A stretch of DNA of 60,000 nucleotides from Nymphaea colorata (taxonomy: Eukaryota > Streptophyta > Magnoliopsida > Nymphaeales > Nymphaeaceae): assembly GCF_008831285.2 (NCBI RefSeq), contig NC_045146.1, forward strand, positions 24,881,703 to 24,941,702, written 5' to 3'. Each line of letters opens with the position of its first letter. Positions within the stretch are counted from its first letter, which is position 1. Shown here piece after piece: positions 1 through 14,600 of the stretch. Below the pieces are notes generated by a model. That model did not search any database. It saw only the letters and a list, made by a program, of their open reading frames with translations, and was not told the origin of the DNA. The translations under genes were made by a program, and so were the position numbers.

Positions 1-190
1 ATAGATTGTTATGGAAGGAATAATATAATCACGGATTTTTGTGTCGGATTTTCAATCATGAAAAAATTTCATCGAGTTTTAACTAATCATGGATGAAATT
101 TTCATCGGTTTTTTGGGATGGGTTTTTTTTAAAAAAATCTTAAAGACAATCTTGATAAACCTTTACGTGGATCTTTGTGGGTGGGTTTTT
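1..190. repeat. Degenerate CATGGAAAA/TTTTTATGG-type repeat, downstream of NUP188
   Basis: This AT-rich stretch repeats short words such as 'atcatgg', 'gaaatttttc' and 'ggatgg' separated by T-runs. The same vocabulary recurs at 39905-40420, 42840-43150 and 44040-44400, so it looks like another fragment of that repeat family. No coding potential is visible. Confidence 0.4.
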
Positions 191-1007
191 AAATCCTCGG
201 GGGCATCAGGTGTATAAATTTAGTTGCATCCGGAAAAAAATCTATAGAATGTTTCTGGATATAACGCGTAGTTTTCATGCGCCGGGAAGAAAAATCTTGT
301 TCCATGTAAAAAAATTTCTGAAATAATGTCTTAACCGGGAAATTTTCAAAAGCACGACACGAGAAGGCCTTCCTTGAAATGAGTTTTTCAAAACCTCCAA
401 GAGAATTATGCATTTAATTACATGTACCACTTTTAACAACGTAGACAAAAAGTAAAATTGGCCATTCTGAGCTAAAAAATTACCTTCTTTTATACAGAAG
501 CCAGATCTCATTACAAAATGGTACACTCTGGACGGAAAGGGAAAAAGAAGAATAATATACAGGTCACTGAAAAGCAGCTACTCACTCTTTTTCTTTACCT
601 TGTACTCCAGGAAAAGGAGCTTTGGTACCGAGAGAATCAAAGGCAGAGTACACCGGCTTCCTCAGCAGTTGGTCAGCAGTGAAAAACATGTCCAAAGTTT
701 TTTGAATTAGTACTCCTTACCCACAAATTTCTGGTTCTGGTTCTAGTTCTGCCACTGCCCACAGCCCGCCTTCGCTGGTGGCGCCACTGATCATGGGGTC
801 TGGTGGCCCGGAACCTGAAGGACAATGAGGGTTCCTTGATAGATGAAATAGTACTTGCTACAACTGAAGGATCCAAACAAGAAATATCAAAATCAAGTCA
901 AGCAGTAACAGGTTTTGCCCAACGGAAGTATCCAATACGCCAGTGAACATACCTTGTTGAGATAGCAAGAGAACCAAATACTACAGTGATGTGGCACAAG
1001 CAAACTG
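191..1007 (-). other. 3' flank and probable 3' UTR of NUP188
   Basis: This segment lies directly downstream (minus strand) of the NUP188 stop codon at 1008-1010. A 67-codon minus-strand frame at 673-876 has a low-complexity, Arg/Thr-rich translation and no family resemblance, so I do not call it. I could not fix a polyadenylation site from the sequence. Confidence 0.5.
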
Positions 1008-4000
1008 CTACCATGAGATTCCATCCACTTGCAACAGCTCAGGGTATATAAGCACTATTATCTGCTTCACACACTTCAATGATGGTTCTAAGAATTTATG
1101 CCCTTCAGATGCTGAAATAAGGATGGTTTGTGGTCACAATCGTCTATGAAAAAAGTAGTTGAATATGCTACATATGAAACTTCAGTAATTCAATTGCAAA
1201 AGCATGCTGTGCATATGGAAGTTCGATAAATAACACCATTATTTACCTTTAATCAAACCTTTAATTTCCTTGAAGAAATCTTCAACCCTTGCAGAAACTG
1301 GTCTCATCCCACAAGTCTGAGAGACACAAAGTTCAAGATATAATGCCTTCTCCATTATCTGTAGCAGCAAAAGACACATAGTCTGAACATCCGGGGAAAC
1401 AGTTGCCCTCTCGCTTTCAAGTAACTCCGTAACAATAGAAATTGCCTGATCCTGTTAGTGTTGAGTGCTCTGAAGTCAGAAAAGCATCAAGCACAGCAAC
1501 ATAATCTCTGTAACAATCAACGAGCACAGGACTCTAAACTGTATAACATGCATAAAAGCCTACCTGCAAACCATGCAATATTTCAGGCATAGGGAGCTCA
1601 GGAAAATGAGCAAAGTCAATTAACCCGACATCTTCGGCTGACTTAGCTGCAGCTATAGCCTGCATGCACAAAAATCTCAAGAGTAGAGCTGAGATCCTAT
1701 ATATCTGAATGGCAGTAAGATAAGAAAAATATGTATGAAACGCTGATTCAATCTCTCCACCAGCTTTGCCCTGAACTCCATCAGGTTTTATGCATGGAAG
1801 CGCCAGTGTTTTATCCTTTATTGAAGAACATCTAGCAGAAATTGACAACCAGCCGTACTTGCTCTGAACAGATGATGGCTTTGTACAAAACTCTCTCTCC
1901 TCTTTCAGAGTTGGAGGACAGAAAAATGACATCTTATTTAGAGATTCACTGAAGTTCTGTATTCCCTTGCTAATAAAGGCTAAGAGATGGATAATTCTCT
2001 CCCTGAGCTGTGATTCTAAAAGGGACATTGTTTTTGACCATGCTGGGTGTTTAGAAAGCTCACAAATTAAAATAAGAGTGTGCTCTGTTTCTTTCAAAGC
2101 CACCAAGGAAGTTTGAGATTTTTGGATCCTGGCCCTTTTCTTGTCTTGATCATCTGTGGCAAAATGAGGAGCACACAGGCAAGATATTAAATGAGGCTTT
2201 TCTAGGAAAAAAAATGATGTAGCTTCTTCCACAATTGCCATGGAGGAGGAATCATCTCCTAATGAATGGATCATAGCAGCAAGAACAGCCATGCCAAGTT
2301 CCCATATGTGATCATGCCCTTTCTCTTTGAAAATTCCCAAAAAACCATTACTTATCCCAGAGTTTGGCAAATACATATTGGTCTCCAAAGAGCTGAGCAG
2401 TACTTTCAGAAATGATATAAAGTCGGCTTGCCAAAGCATCTCGGCACCACCTCTAACACGTGCTAATGTCAGAAGGAATTTCAAGGTTGTGGAAATAGAA
2501 GCAGAAGAGTTGACTTGCTGAAGAAGCTGCATTATGTGGTGAAGTCGTAAATGCTTCTGCAATACAGGAAGCCACGAGTTGGAAGCCAAAAAGCCACTTA
2601 TTATGACATCTATCGTAGCCAAAGAGAGGTCACAGTATTCTGCATTTTCAACAGCTCTGCAAAGAACAGGCAACAGCCCCAAACTCACCATTGGTGTTTC
2701 ACCTAAAGCATAACCAGCAACAGCAGTCGGCTTTACCAGATCAAGAGATTTAATGAACTTAGCAGAGAGCAAAATCAGTGTGAGCAGATATTTGACTGTT
2801 TTTTTCTGCACAACAGAGACCGACTTCACATCAACTAAAGCTTTGAGGTTTGAGGCTGCAGACTTGATGACCAAGAGGCATAGTGATAGAACATGTTTCC
2901 TATCACTAGATGATGAAACTTGATCGTACAGACCACTAACAAGGTGCAGAAGGATTTCTGATTGTGCTTCCAAAATACTTTGTTCTGTGCTATCATAACT
3001 GTACTCCAAAATGTCAGCCGTTTGAGAAAATTTGCACAAATATTCAACAGATGACTCCATGAATGCTCGTGAAGAAGATTGATCATATGTTATTAATTTA
3101 GCTTCTGCCAGCTGCAAGGAGTAACTCTGACTCTTTAAGAATCACAAATTAAAAAAGCAAAACTAAGTGACCCAACAGAAGATACAGAAAATCCAGTTTA
3201 ATACAGAATAATGAAAAAGCAGCAATGTTCTCTTTCTGGAAAACAAAATACTCACATTTCCCTTGTATACGCACAAAAGCAATGTCAAAGATCTCAGTGC
3301 AGCAACCTGAGAATCTGAAACAAATGCCATCAGATTTGCATGTTCCATGCATGATAACATATTTTCTGCAATCGCCTTGGACTCCTTCCAGTCCGATGTA
3401 AGCCAAGAGTCCAACCCTAGGTCAGTATGTATCCCAGTGGTGTCGAAAAGGTAATTAGCATGGTCAAGATGTTGAAAAGCGTGAGGATGTTTAAGGTTAT
3501 TGGACTGCCAAGGGTTCAACTGCAGGAGAAATTGTGAGAGCTCTCTCAGGGGGCCAATAGAAAAATGCAGCATGTCCAACTCCCCATGAATATGGTGGCA
3601 AAGATCACTCATTATTTGTACTTTCAGATCAGCAATTGAACTGCAAAACAGAAAAATAGGCAAGTGTGCATAAAAGAATATTTCCAGGATAAATTTCAAC
3701 TCAATAAAGTCAAGCCATTAAGACCACCAAGAAGCAGCTAATCAAAATATCTCTAACATGATGAGTTGGCACATTCTCCAGTTCCAGTTCAGTTTTAGTC
3801 TTTCAGGTTGTCCCAAAAAATATGGCCTTGAACATTTGGCTAATGCAGAAAAGCCTGGATAGCACACATAAGAGATGTCCTAGAAGAGATAATAAGGATA
3901 ATGAAAAGGTGACGAACAAAGAATAGCATGCAAAATGCAGGAATAAACATTCAGACTGAAAGTCAATTTAAGCCTAGATAAGATGAAAAATAACCATTCA

Positions 4001-6775
4001 CTGGAAGAACATGATCATCCATTCGTGCAGGTAAAAATCGAGAGTCTTCAGCACCAACAGTTTTAGAAAATATGTAAATGCAGTTGTATTTTCTACACAA
4101 AATCATGTTCAGCAACAAAAATGCCTGTTTTAAAAATATTTATTTTACACAAATCAGGTGTAGATTGTAATTTTTGTTTTCCTTTCCATTTATAGTTTTT
4201 CCTTTCCAGATATTTCTTTTTTAAATATTAATTTATTTTGTTTGCCAGTCAAGCTTGATGATTAACCAGACTGGGTGGATAGCAACAACCAACATAACGT
4301 TGAGGTATGTTTCAGAAATAGAAGAAAACAAAGGCTCAAAAATTAAACAGATGATCTGGCAAACCACCACCAGCAGATGAATATGCAGGCAGAAATAAAG
4401 ACTGATGAACTTGTCACAAGTATCCTGATGCAGTAAATGTGAAAAACAGAAACAAAGACATCTGATAAGTATTCTTATGCAGTGAATAAGAAAAACAAAA
4501 GACAAATTAATATTTAACAAACATTAAGAGAGGCATGGCACATCTAGGATGGAAAAAAATCAAATGTGTTATTGTTGCCCATAAACCTATATCCGCAAAA
4601 CATGTTAGGAAAGTGATATAGCACAGCAGATAAAGAAAAGCAATGGTGGACTCCTTACCCTAAATTATCCAACCTGCGCTGAGCTTGCAGTTCAAGAAAC
4701 ATGGGTTGTTCGGTTAGCTTCATTAGGACCAGCAAGAAAATGTTTACACGATAACAAACACAAATATCATTAGTTAGAACGACTGTCAAATCCAATCATA
4801 AGACTAAGTCAATCTGCTATACTGCACTAGACAATACCTTTTGTGCTATCTTCTGAATCTTGTTAACAGATGTCAGAGACAAACAGCCAACTTCACCAGC
4901 AAAATGTTTTTTAATTAAATGTGCAATGCATATACTTCCAGCCATCTGCAATTATGCAACAAGGAACTAGTAAGTCGGAAGATGAAAAGAGTATGAGGCA
5001 ATAAACATGCATATTTAACAAAATATAATGGCCTTAGATAAACCAAAACCATCATCAAATATGACACTGCAGAAATAAAGAGGAACTACACCACTATATA
5101 CACGATCTATTGTATTCTCAAACATTAGGGTATGACCCCTTAGCATCACAAAAATTTAAATTCAAAAAAAATTGAAGCCATGCCTAGTGACTTCACAGTT
5201 ACACATTTTACATTTTCCTTTCTCACATGTTTAAACTATTCATCTAGTCCATTGAATGATTGATATACCAGAAAATTTCATAGCTTACATGACATAGTAT
5301 CCCATTCTCAGTAACATGAACTGTTTAAAAATAAAAAAGAAAAAGAAAAAGAAAAAGAAAACCTCTCTGCTAAATCCAGTGAAAAAATTCTACAAGATGG
5401 AAAGTAAAATTTGGATGACATCAAAAGATTACCAACACTTTGCCTAAGTGTAAGCAGGGACCACACTTCGCATCATGTTTTGTAACAAAGAACCATACTG
5501 CCACTGGTATCAACTAAATAAGCCTAACTTGTTAGAAGCGGATCTTGTTCCCTTTTTATTTCGGATGACAATAAGCCCCCAGAAATTGAGCCAGAAACTA
5601 CCCCAACATATTGTTAAGATCCACCATAACCCTTTAAGAAAAAAGAAAGTTAAGCAAGCTATAGGAATTGAACTGAGGGCACCACCCCAAGGAAGTTGCA
5701 GGAAAAACCTTTCCATTTATCATACATTATTTCACACATTTACAAAAATATGTTTTTTCTTTTCTGCTTCAGTTCCTTCTTACGAACCCCTCTTTATTCA
5801 CCCTTAGGCACATTTATGTATTGAACTCCCTCACGCTTCCTCTTGTGCAGAATTCATAAGCAGTGTAACCATGTAGAAGATTATCATAAGGTTTGCATTG
5901 TGCAAGATAAAAACAAAAATAATTTACAGAGTGGAAGTAATTGGCCACTTAACAATGTAAAATAAAGAAAAACACTAATGCATATAGTTTTGAGGTAAAA
6001 TTACCTTGGCCTGGACAATGGTATTTTTATCATAAGCAGAAGGTACGTAGGATTTGATCAAACTGGTAATTGATGACTCCTTGTGCCATTCTGATATAAT
6101 ATGTTCAATATTGGTAAGATTGTTCCCACTTGTTGAGATGCTACCATGACCACCATTCTTTCCATCAGATGAAGCAACATCCTTTGGGTGTGTCCCGTTA
6201 TTTGACAATTTTTGTTTCCAAAGGGCATCACAAGACATGATCCACAGAATTGTAGACTGACATTGATAAACATATGCCAGATGAAGAGATCCATCACGAC
6301 CTATTTTCTTGATTGAGGGCTGGTTAGCAAACTTGATCATTATAGGCGCAGACAAATGCTTCCAAAACATTTTGGAATCTTTTAGCATCTCCAGTATCTT
6401 CACATACTGTGTACCCCCACGCCATAGAGCCCTCAAAAACTGAAGCACTTTTAACAGAAATTCAGGATGGCTGGCACACAGACATTTCGTGAGTGCACGA
6501 TAGACATAGTTGGAAGACAACAAGAAGTCATAGAATTGGTTCCTAGTTATTTCACCAAGATTACTTGGAGCAAAAACAACAAACCTTTTGATGAGATCGT
6601 TCGCTCCTACAATATACTTGAGAACAGAATTGATCAAGCTTCTTTGGTCCTGGGACCTAAACAGTTTCGGAGAGGTAGATTCCAGGCGCTTCATTCCAAG
6701 GGCATCAGTTTCACAGTCGGCTGAAACTTTAAAAGCATCTTCCCCTAGAAAGACCAAAGAGGCAAGGAAAGCTGG
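1008..6775 (-). CDS. NUP188: NUP188 exons 25-31 (C-terminal part, residues 995-2053)
   Basis: This part contains the three largest exons: exon 25 (771 nt), exon 28 (385 nt) and exon 29 (1548 nt, residues about 1436-1951). Exon 29 encodes long Leu-rich helices including HLLAFISKGIQ and ends FPELPMPEILHGLQ. Exon 30 continues in phase with DQAISIVTELLE, and exon 31 supplies FLEPSLKCVKQII before TAG. Exon 27 is only 59 nt (TEQPMFLELQAQRRLDNL) but is needed to keep phase between exons 26 and 28. No stop or frameshift is present. Confidence 0.93.
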
Positions 6776-8628
6776 CTGCATCCAAACTCCAAAGGCATGT
6801 AATCAACACACCACTTCTGTAAATAAGCCACTCAAAAGAAAAACCCAATCCACAGCATATACACTTCTTCAAAATTGTTGTCTGATTTAAACCCACTCCA
6901 GTTAAAATATCAACACAAAAAACAGTAAAATCAAAACAGACATGCTAGAACTATATAAGATAGCTACACAAACCTGCAATAAAATCTTTTAGATTTTTAA
7001 GTAACCATCACATTTCGATTACATGACCCTCACAAAAGAATACACATCTTCCAACAATACTAAAAAGTTGCAACATCAAAACGAATCTCAAGCAAACAGA
7101 AGATGCTAATCTTGAACAACAGATGCCACTTAAGAAGTTTTTTAGTTTCTTTTTGTTTTCTTGGTTTTTAAAATAAGTTAAGCAGATCCTACCACATTAT
7201 GCCAAGAGATGCAGCCCAAGTATAAGCCAATGACCTCCGCCACCTTGTAGGTCATCATCAGCATAACCCCCTAGACAGGTGGATAGGGGAGCTTGTTGGC
7301 AAGGTTTGTCTCGAGTAATACAGAAGGGTCTTAGACAATATAGGAAACGATACACAAGGTAACTCTGTGTCCATTTAGTAGCATTTTAGCGATCACTAAC
7401 AGCAACGAAGTAAAGATGGACAGACCTGATAAATAGTTGCAGATATTAGAAGTTCAACCATAGAAAGAAACAAATCCTTGTTCTCTGGTAATTCTGAATC
7501 TTTGTTATCTGGTAATGATGAAGATATTGCATCAGAAATTGCACAACTCAAATTTCTAACCTGAAAGGTAAAGCCAAATGCAGCATCAAGTTAGAGGTAA
7601 ATCAAGCACAATACAAAGTAAAACACAGAATTAATAGATGGGCATATACACCCTTCCGCAAATGACAAACATTACAGAAACACTGTCAAATATGCATTGA
7701 CCTCATGGTCATTAGAAACAAAGCTTAGAATTCCAACTGAATGTGGATATGCCTTCTCGGCAAGCACACATAGCCTCGAAAGCACTCTAGCTGCAGCTAC
7801 TTGGATCGCCTGCACATGAGAAACAACATATCATATAAAGAAAAAAGAAAAGACAAGGACCAAATCAGGGGTCCCCTTCTAACATAATGGATTAAAAGAT
7901 TATGGAGAAAAACCCAAAAAAGTTCTACTCAAAATGAACCTTCGACAACAATTTATTAAGTGAAAGATTAACCAAGTATATCCAAGTAACACACTCATCA
8001 TAAAGTAATAGAGAAAATACAGTGACCACATAAACTCAAAGGTCCTTATTAAAAGAATCAAATGAATGCAAGAGCTTGACAGAAACAGTAACCAAATGTT
8101 CAAATCAAAATTTATGGCCTTAACATGATGAACAAGAAGCAACATGTGTAGTGACATGACAAGTAAAGCCCCAAACAAGATCTATGAGTGTGGATGCATT
8201 TTTATGAGCTTGCATGCACATGCACGTTAGGCAACAGTAGCCTGTGTAGGTACACACACTCTCTCTCTTGACTTCAACCATTTGGGAACTGGTTTTAAAC
8301 TTGAAAAACCACACACACAGATATATATATATATATATATGTAGAGAGAGAGAGAGAGAGAGAGATTGGTAGAAATCAGATCGCAGGGACCTTTAGTTTT
8401 TTTAAAAAATATATTTTAAATAAAATATAAATATCATAATGTATAGTATTTATAAAAACTATTTTGATATAAAACATGCTTTGATTCGAGACTTTTAAAT
8501 GATCAACTTAATATATGTTTTGCATCAACCTATTCTTAAGACCATATCGGTAAGGTTAGAATGCAAAAAAACAAAAAGTTAAACATCAAAATTAAAGTGT
8601 AGTTTTTGTCCCTACACACACACACACA

Positions 8629-8660
<32 letters not shown>

Positions 8661-11600
8661 TAAGGGGGTGTCAATTGCCATGGATGGAGGAATCGACAGA
8701 TCTTACAAACTGCAGAAGCCATCCGATTTCATAAAATTGGATGGCCATTGCAATAAATTATGATGCATCCCCCACACTCAGACTCTCCAACAAAAATACA
8801 GGTTAGATGAGAAATCAACTTCAAAGATTATCTATTTAGTAGATACACACATGGGATTGGTCTATTTCACATAACACCAGCCAACTTGATCCATACCCAA
8901 GCACTAAATATAAATTTCAATAGACGGGTCTAGATGAATGCAAGAAATAAAGGTTACATAGGCCAAAGCCTCAAACTAACCTAGAATACGAAAGTAAAAC
9001 TTTTTGAATGACTAGAAGAATATAAAGGTTACATAGGGCAAAGCCTCAACATACCTCACGACAAACTTTACATTCAACATGCCTAGAAGAGTATAATGTT
9101 TGCCCAGATAGAGTAATATGTTTAACAGCAGTAAAAGATAATCAGACATATAGCGCACAATAAATGCCGATAGGTCATCCACCACCACAAGGTTCCAGAT
9201 GACAAGCAATGAGAGAAAATTTTTTACTCACAGAATTCCGGCGAAAGCAAGCCAAAGCCAACACAGCGGATACAATGGTAACAGGCTTAGATGTGGCTCG
9301 TAATACTGCTTGCTGAAAAATAGGAAAGCTGGTATTTTCCTGAAATGACAGAAATGAATGGCAATTGAAAAAATGCATACACATAAACAAGCACACATCA
9401 GTATGTGGAAAATGTCATGTTCCTCTTGGTGGTGTTCACTAAACAATGGCATATATATTCTAGCCATTCATATCCAAAAAACAAGAAAGGGCATATGAAC
9501 CTAAAATAACAGAACAAGATTTCACATTAACGATTAAACTTGCAAGCAAACACCAACATGACAGAATGGTAAATCATATAATCTTCATCAAAACTTGAAT
9601 AGATATAGAAGTTTGTGTGTTGCAAGAAGAGATTAACAACAGATTAAACAACAGAGTGCATGTAGGACAACATAATATCAAGATCTGCTGACACATCAGT
9701 TGACACATTCCCATTAAGAAAAACATAGAAGAATCACAAACAATCTCCAGCTTAAATCTTCTGCCGCTGCAAAATCATTGCATATCCATACATATTTGAA
9801 GTGTACAAAAAAGAAGGAACTCGACATAATTGATTGAAACAAAAAGAAAGTGAGATTTAACCTGGTATGCCTACTAACTCTTGAGCTATCAACTTTTTAT
9901 CAATTCAGGAAATTGGAAAAATAATAATCTGCATTAACTATATTATCCTCAATGTTGTTTAAATATGTAATTTGACTCTTCATTACATTGCAATCTGGTT
10001 GTTTAAATCACTGTCACAAATATCCTGTTTTATTAAAAAAAAACACGATAAATACATTAAATATAACTCAGCCATATAAAACGTCAACAAAATGAGTCTT
10101 TTTGATAAAGACGCCAGAAAATAAAAAACGCAAAAAATACATGTTTTTTCGTGTCATTTTTGCACTTTTTTACTGGATGTTAGATTTTTTTAAGCGTTCA
10201 GCCAAACCGCAAGTTTCTATCTTTTAAATGTATTAAATAAGAGAGAGGTGATTAACCAGAAAATTAAGCATAATAAAGCAGAGTGCTGAAAGGTGCATGT
10301 AGTAACGAGATTAATTATGTAATAAAGAGGAGAGAGAGATAGTTTACAGAAAATTAGATGCAATAAAGAAAAGAGGGAGAAACAGCCCAGCTGCTCCTAC
10401 GAAACCCTAAACCATAGCATTAACTCCTTCATTAACTGAGCCTTCATATCATGCGGCTGAGTAAATTGGGTCAAGCATGGGGACCAACCAAATTTATTAT
10501 TTCATAAGTTTTACATATGGCTATTATTTGCTTTTAATATACTATTTTTCATCCACATCCAATCATGTTTATGATTTTGTCTAATCACTTTTAATATACT
10601 ATGTTTTTTCCCTTAATATGATGTAAGGGTGCTTGTTTGGGCTATACGGAGTGTGCCTCTATAATAGGGCATCAGCATGTCTCAGAATTTCTGTGGTTGT
10701 GACAGAAGTTACGAAAAAAGAAAAACATAAATTTGGGAAAAAAAGGGACTGAGTGACACCAGACAGACTTTGTTAGCAGTTTACACCCTTGTACAGAACA
10801 ATCACACTCTAAAGTGAAATTGTAAGGTATTCTAGATACAAATGAAACAATACCTTAATCTAAACTTAAATATGTAATTTGACTCTTCATTGCTTGTGAT
10901 ATTTCTGGTATATTGAATACGAATTTTCATTTAGGGTGTTATTACTGCTATCTCGTTAATGAATTTAATTTATGTTCACACCTGATACTGTATACATTAT
11001 GTCTTCTGTTGCCTAACGCACTTGTTGTACAAGTAACTTGCTAATAAAAGAGTTTTCCATATGCAGTAAACAAACTTCAAGAGAAATACAGTACAAACTT
11101 CAAAGCATGTTCTAGATACACAAAAATCACATTTGCCCGAGTACATTGTAGATCTATATAAAAGTCTGTTCATTGTACGTTTTTTAGGCACATGAAGGAA
11201 CACCTTCGAGCTGAAATTTTTGTAGATTGCCCTCATTAGCTTTCTTCCCTTCAAACAATTTCTTTTTTTCCGAAGATATGAGAAGCAACAAGCAAAACAT
11301 TGTGGTCAACAAAAAATCACTTCCTAAAACATGTTAATTTGATGGAATAGAAAAGAAGGAAAACGAACCACCTCAACATCAGAAAGCATCAGCTGCATGA
11401 TATCCAACACCAAGCAAATAATTACTTCTAACCCTTCTATCTCCTTTGGTCTGTAAAGGCGGTTCATGTGTAACTTCTGTAAAGAGACAATAAAGGTTAC
11501 ATAGGAAATATAAAAAGAGCGTTAACCACAAAAGAAGAGAAGCCGATGGAACTGCCTGACCTCCAGTTTATCAGCTGTTGTGCATAACATCTGAAGAAGA

Positions 11601-14600
11601 AAACCATGCATGGACGAGTCGCAGACTAAAATGTTGCGGATAACAGAACCTAGTTTCCTAACATCCTTCAGGACAAGGCAGTTCTTCAAAACATCAAATA
11701 CCTAGAAAATACATGAAAAGACAGAAACTCAAAAAATATGTAACTGCACAATGGAACACCAGGAAAGTTTTTTATACCAAACAGATGAAATAAATTAACA
11801 TTTCACATTGACCCTAAAGATGTAAGCTTCCACGACACATGGAGAAGTCAACAAACACAAAACTCAAATTAACCACCAAGAAAAGAATTCTGGTACATGC
11901 ACGACGCCATAAGCACAGCTAGAAAGGAAAAAGAACAAGGATACAATGTGCAGATGCAATCAAGTTAGCAGTGAAAGAGATATTTCATCCTCTGTTTCTC
12001 ATTTAAAATGCACAGGACCATCCATGGGAAAAAAATACAATTCCCTAGACTCAGTAACTATCATTGCTAATCCTTTTTCTATTATATATCGAGTAAAAAG
12101 GTACTGTGCTATGCCAGACTGCACGTGTAGACATGCACAAAAGCCAAAGTACATCTATGAAAATGCAAGTCATCAATATATTGATTTCGTTATTATCGCG
12201 TATTTTTTTTCGAATCATTCAATTGGCATGTTACAGCACCAAAAGAAAAGCATTGGCTGTCACAAATGTTGCAACTGTGTCAGCTCACGCTATTATGCAT
12301 ACAACAGCCATTTTAGACATGCTCATGTGAGAAGAAAAATGGATCCTCATAAAACAAGGGAACATATAGCTTAGCTCATTCAACACACACATTGTCTAAG
12401 ACCAAAAGGTGCATTTGCATGAGCAGGAGCAGATATGTCACTAGAAGCATTAGGTGGAGCCCAGTGGATGAGTAGATCTCATTCACCACACACATTGTCT
12501 AAGACCAAAAGGTGCATTTGCATGAAAAGGAGCAGATATGTCACTAGAAACGTTAGGTGGAGCCTAGTGGATGAGCAGATCCTATAGCCTAGGCATGCTT
12601 AGGATGGAATGTGCATTCTAACAGGTATGGAAAAAAAATGCAGAACATTAAATATTCTCGTACATAATGACATATAAAAACACACGAAGAGTAATAATAC
12701 ACACCCCAAAAAAATGAATATAACACACAAGCAACAGAAAGTGTACCTTCAATTTCACTTTCCAATATTCATCCTTTGTGCTATACTTCCAATTTTCGTG
12801 ATTAACTAAGACATACCGTAGGCAGAAAACTACGAATGCAGATACTGCTTCATCTTCCACACCTACTTTTACCAACTGCATGTTCAAATCAAGAACTGCA
12901 ACCACCAAAATGTCAGTGATACAGGACATACTGAATTTATCAGCCCAAAAAAAGAAACTATTTGTCCATCTATCCATTGCGTTTGTAAAAAGCTAAAGAA
13001 GAACTAATATTTATTTCTCATGAACGCAAAACATTTACAACCGACACATGATTGTAACGATCAAATTCAATCCTACGAATTGTTCCAAGTAATGATGGGA
13101 GAATATCAGCTTCCTAAAATATTCAGCACAAAACCTATTTGATTACCTAGGCAGATTTGTTAGGACAAATATTCAAATTCAAAAAGGCTACTAGCATCAG
13201 CACCGTGGAATATTCAGACATAAATCAACTTTAACTCAAAAAAAAAAAAAAAACATACCAGGAACAATCAAAGGATAAGATTCCTGATCTGGAACAACCA
13301 AAACTGATGGAATTTTAGCAGTGCCACCAGAAAGTAACCATAACCCACTGCACAGAAAAATAGTTTGGCAGCATATCCAGATTATGAAGATATCTACTTG
13401 AAAAGCAATAAACTGAAGAACAACCCCAAACCAAGCCAGAAAACAAAAGCTAATTCTAGAATACAAGATTTTCAGCAAGTAAGATAGAAACTTGTCCCAA
13501 GATCCAACAAGTATGAGCAGCAAGTGTAAACATTACGAAATATATGTAAAAATAAGCCTATGGATACTAACAAAGCTGATCTGCATGAAAATAATAATCT
13601 GGCACCCTGAATTATTTAAAAATGATAAATCAAAAAAGAAAAACAACCTCTTAAGCCAACAGAAAAAGTGAAAACACATCCTAGACTAGCAGAAACAGGT
13701 ACAGTACAACATTCTTTTATTTTATTAGAGGGAGAACATTTCACTGGAACAAAAGGTCAACAAAAAATATTTCAAAAAAATAAATTTTTCATGTATAAGA
13801 TATGAGTTCACGTTAACGGGCCAGAGCGTCCACTATGAAAAGTGTCCACCAAGCTCCAACTAGGGTTCAGTTGCACAATATAACTTTCTCTTGCATGTAA
13901 GCATGAAAATATAGAAGTATAGAAGATAAACAAATTATCACGTTATCTACATCAAAAAGGTTGAATAGATATAAAAAACACAAAAAGCTGAGGCAAAAAA
14001 TTAAAAGCTATATGTTCACATTTAGTCTTTGTCAGCTTTAAGAAATAACTGCAGCCCACTTCCAAGCTACCATCTATGTAGTGCAACAAACAAGCATTCC
14101 CAAGAAAGAAGCATCATGAAAACGCACAATGCACTGACACTGCTAATATCTCTTGTTGTCAACTTATGTAAAACTGTGAACCTATCTCATCCATTGGACA
14201 AATGAAGTCTTTCATTTTCAAATAACCAGCATGAGAAGTTTAATCCAAAAACTACATTGAATTTTTGTAAAAAATGGAACAAAGACACAAAACACAAATT
14301 TTATTGAAAAAAAATACCTGCATGAGCTAGTTACTCCAAGCTCAAAAATTTTTGTTTTAAGTGCATCAGATAAAACTCGATGGGGACAGCTGCATTGGAA
14401 AGAAAAACATAAATGAGAATCGACAACCAAATGCATAAGCATAAGATAAGGAAATAATGCACGATAGAAGTAAAATATAGCTCACCATGTTAACAACTTT
14501 GTCAAGCTTGTGACACATAAAGACAAAAGTGAAGTATTTCTAACCCTTGAAACAAGGTCATCGAGCATCTTGCAAATGATTTTCACTAAATCAATCCTTC

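Noticed and set aside
673-876. 67-aa minus-strand frame downstream of NUP188
   Set aside because: Arg/Thr-rich low-complexity translation with no splice link to exon 31. It lies after the NUP188 stop and is treated as 3' flank.
10020-10220. Decayed inverted-repeat transposon in intron 21
   Set aside because: A/T-run words in both orientations are suggestive, but no matching ends or target duplication could be defined.
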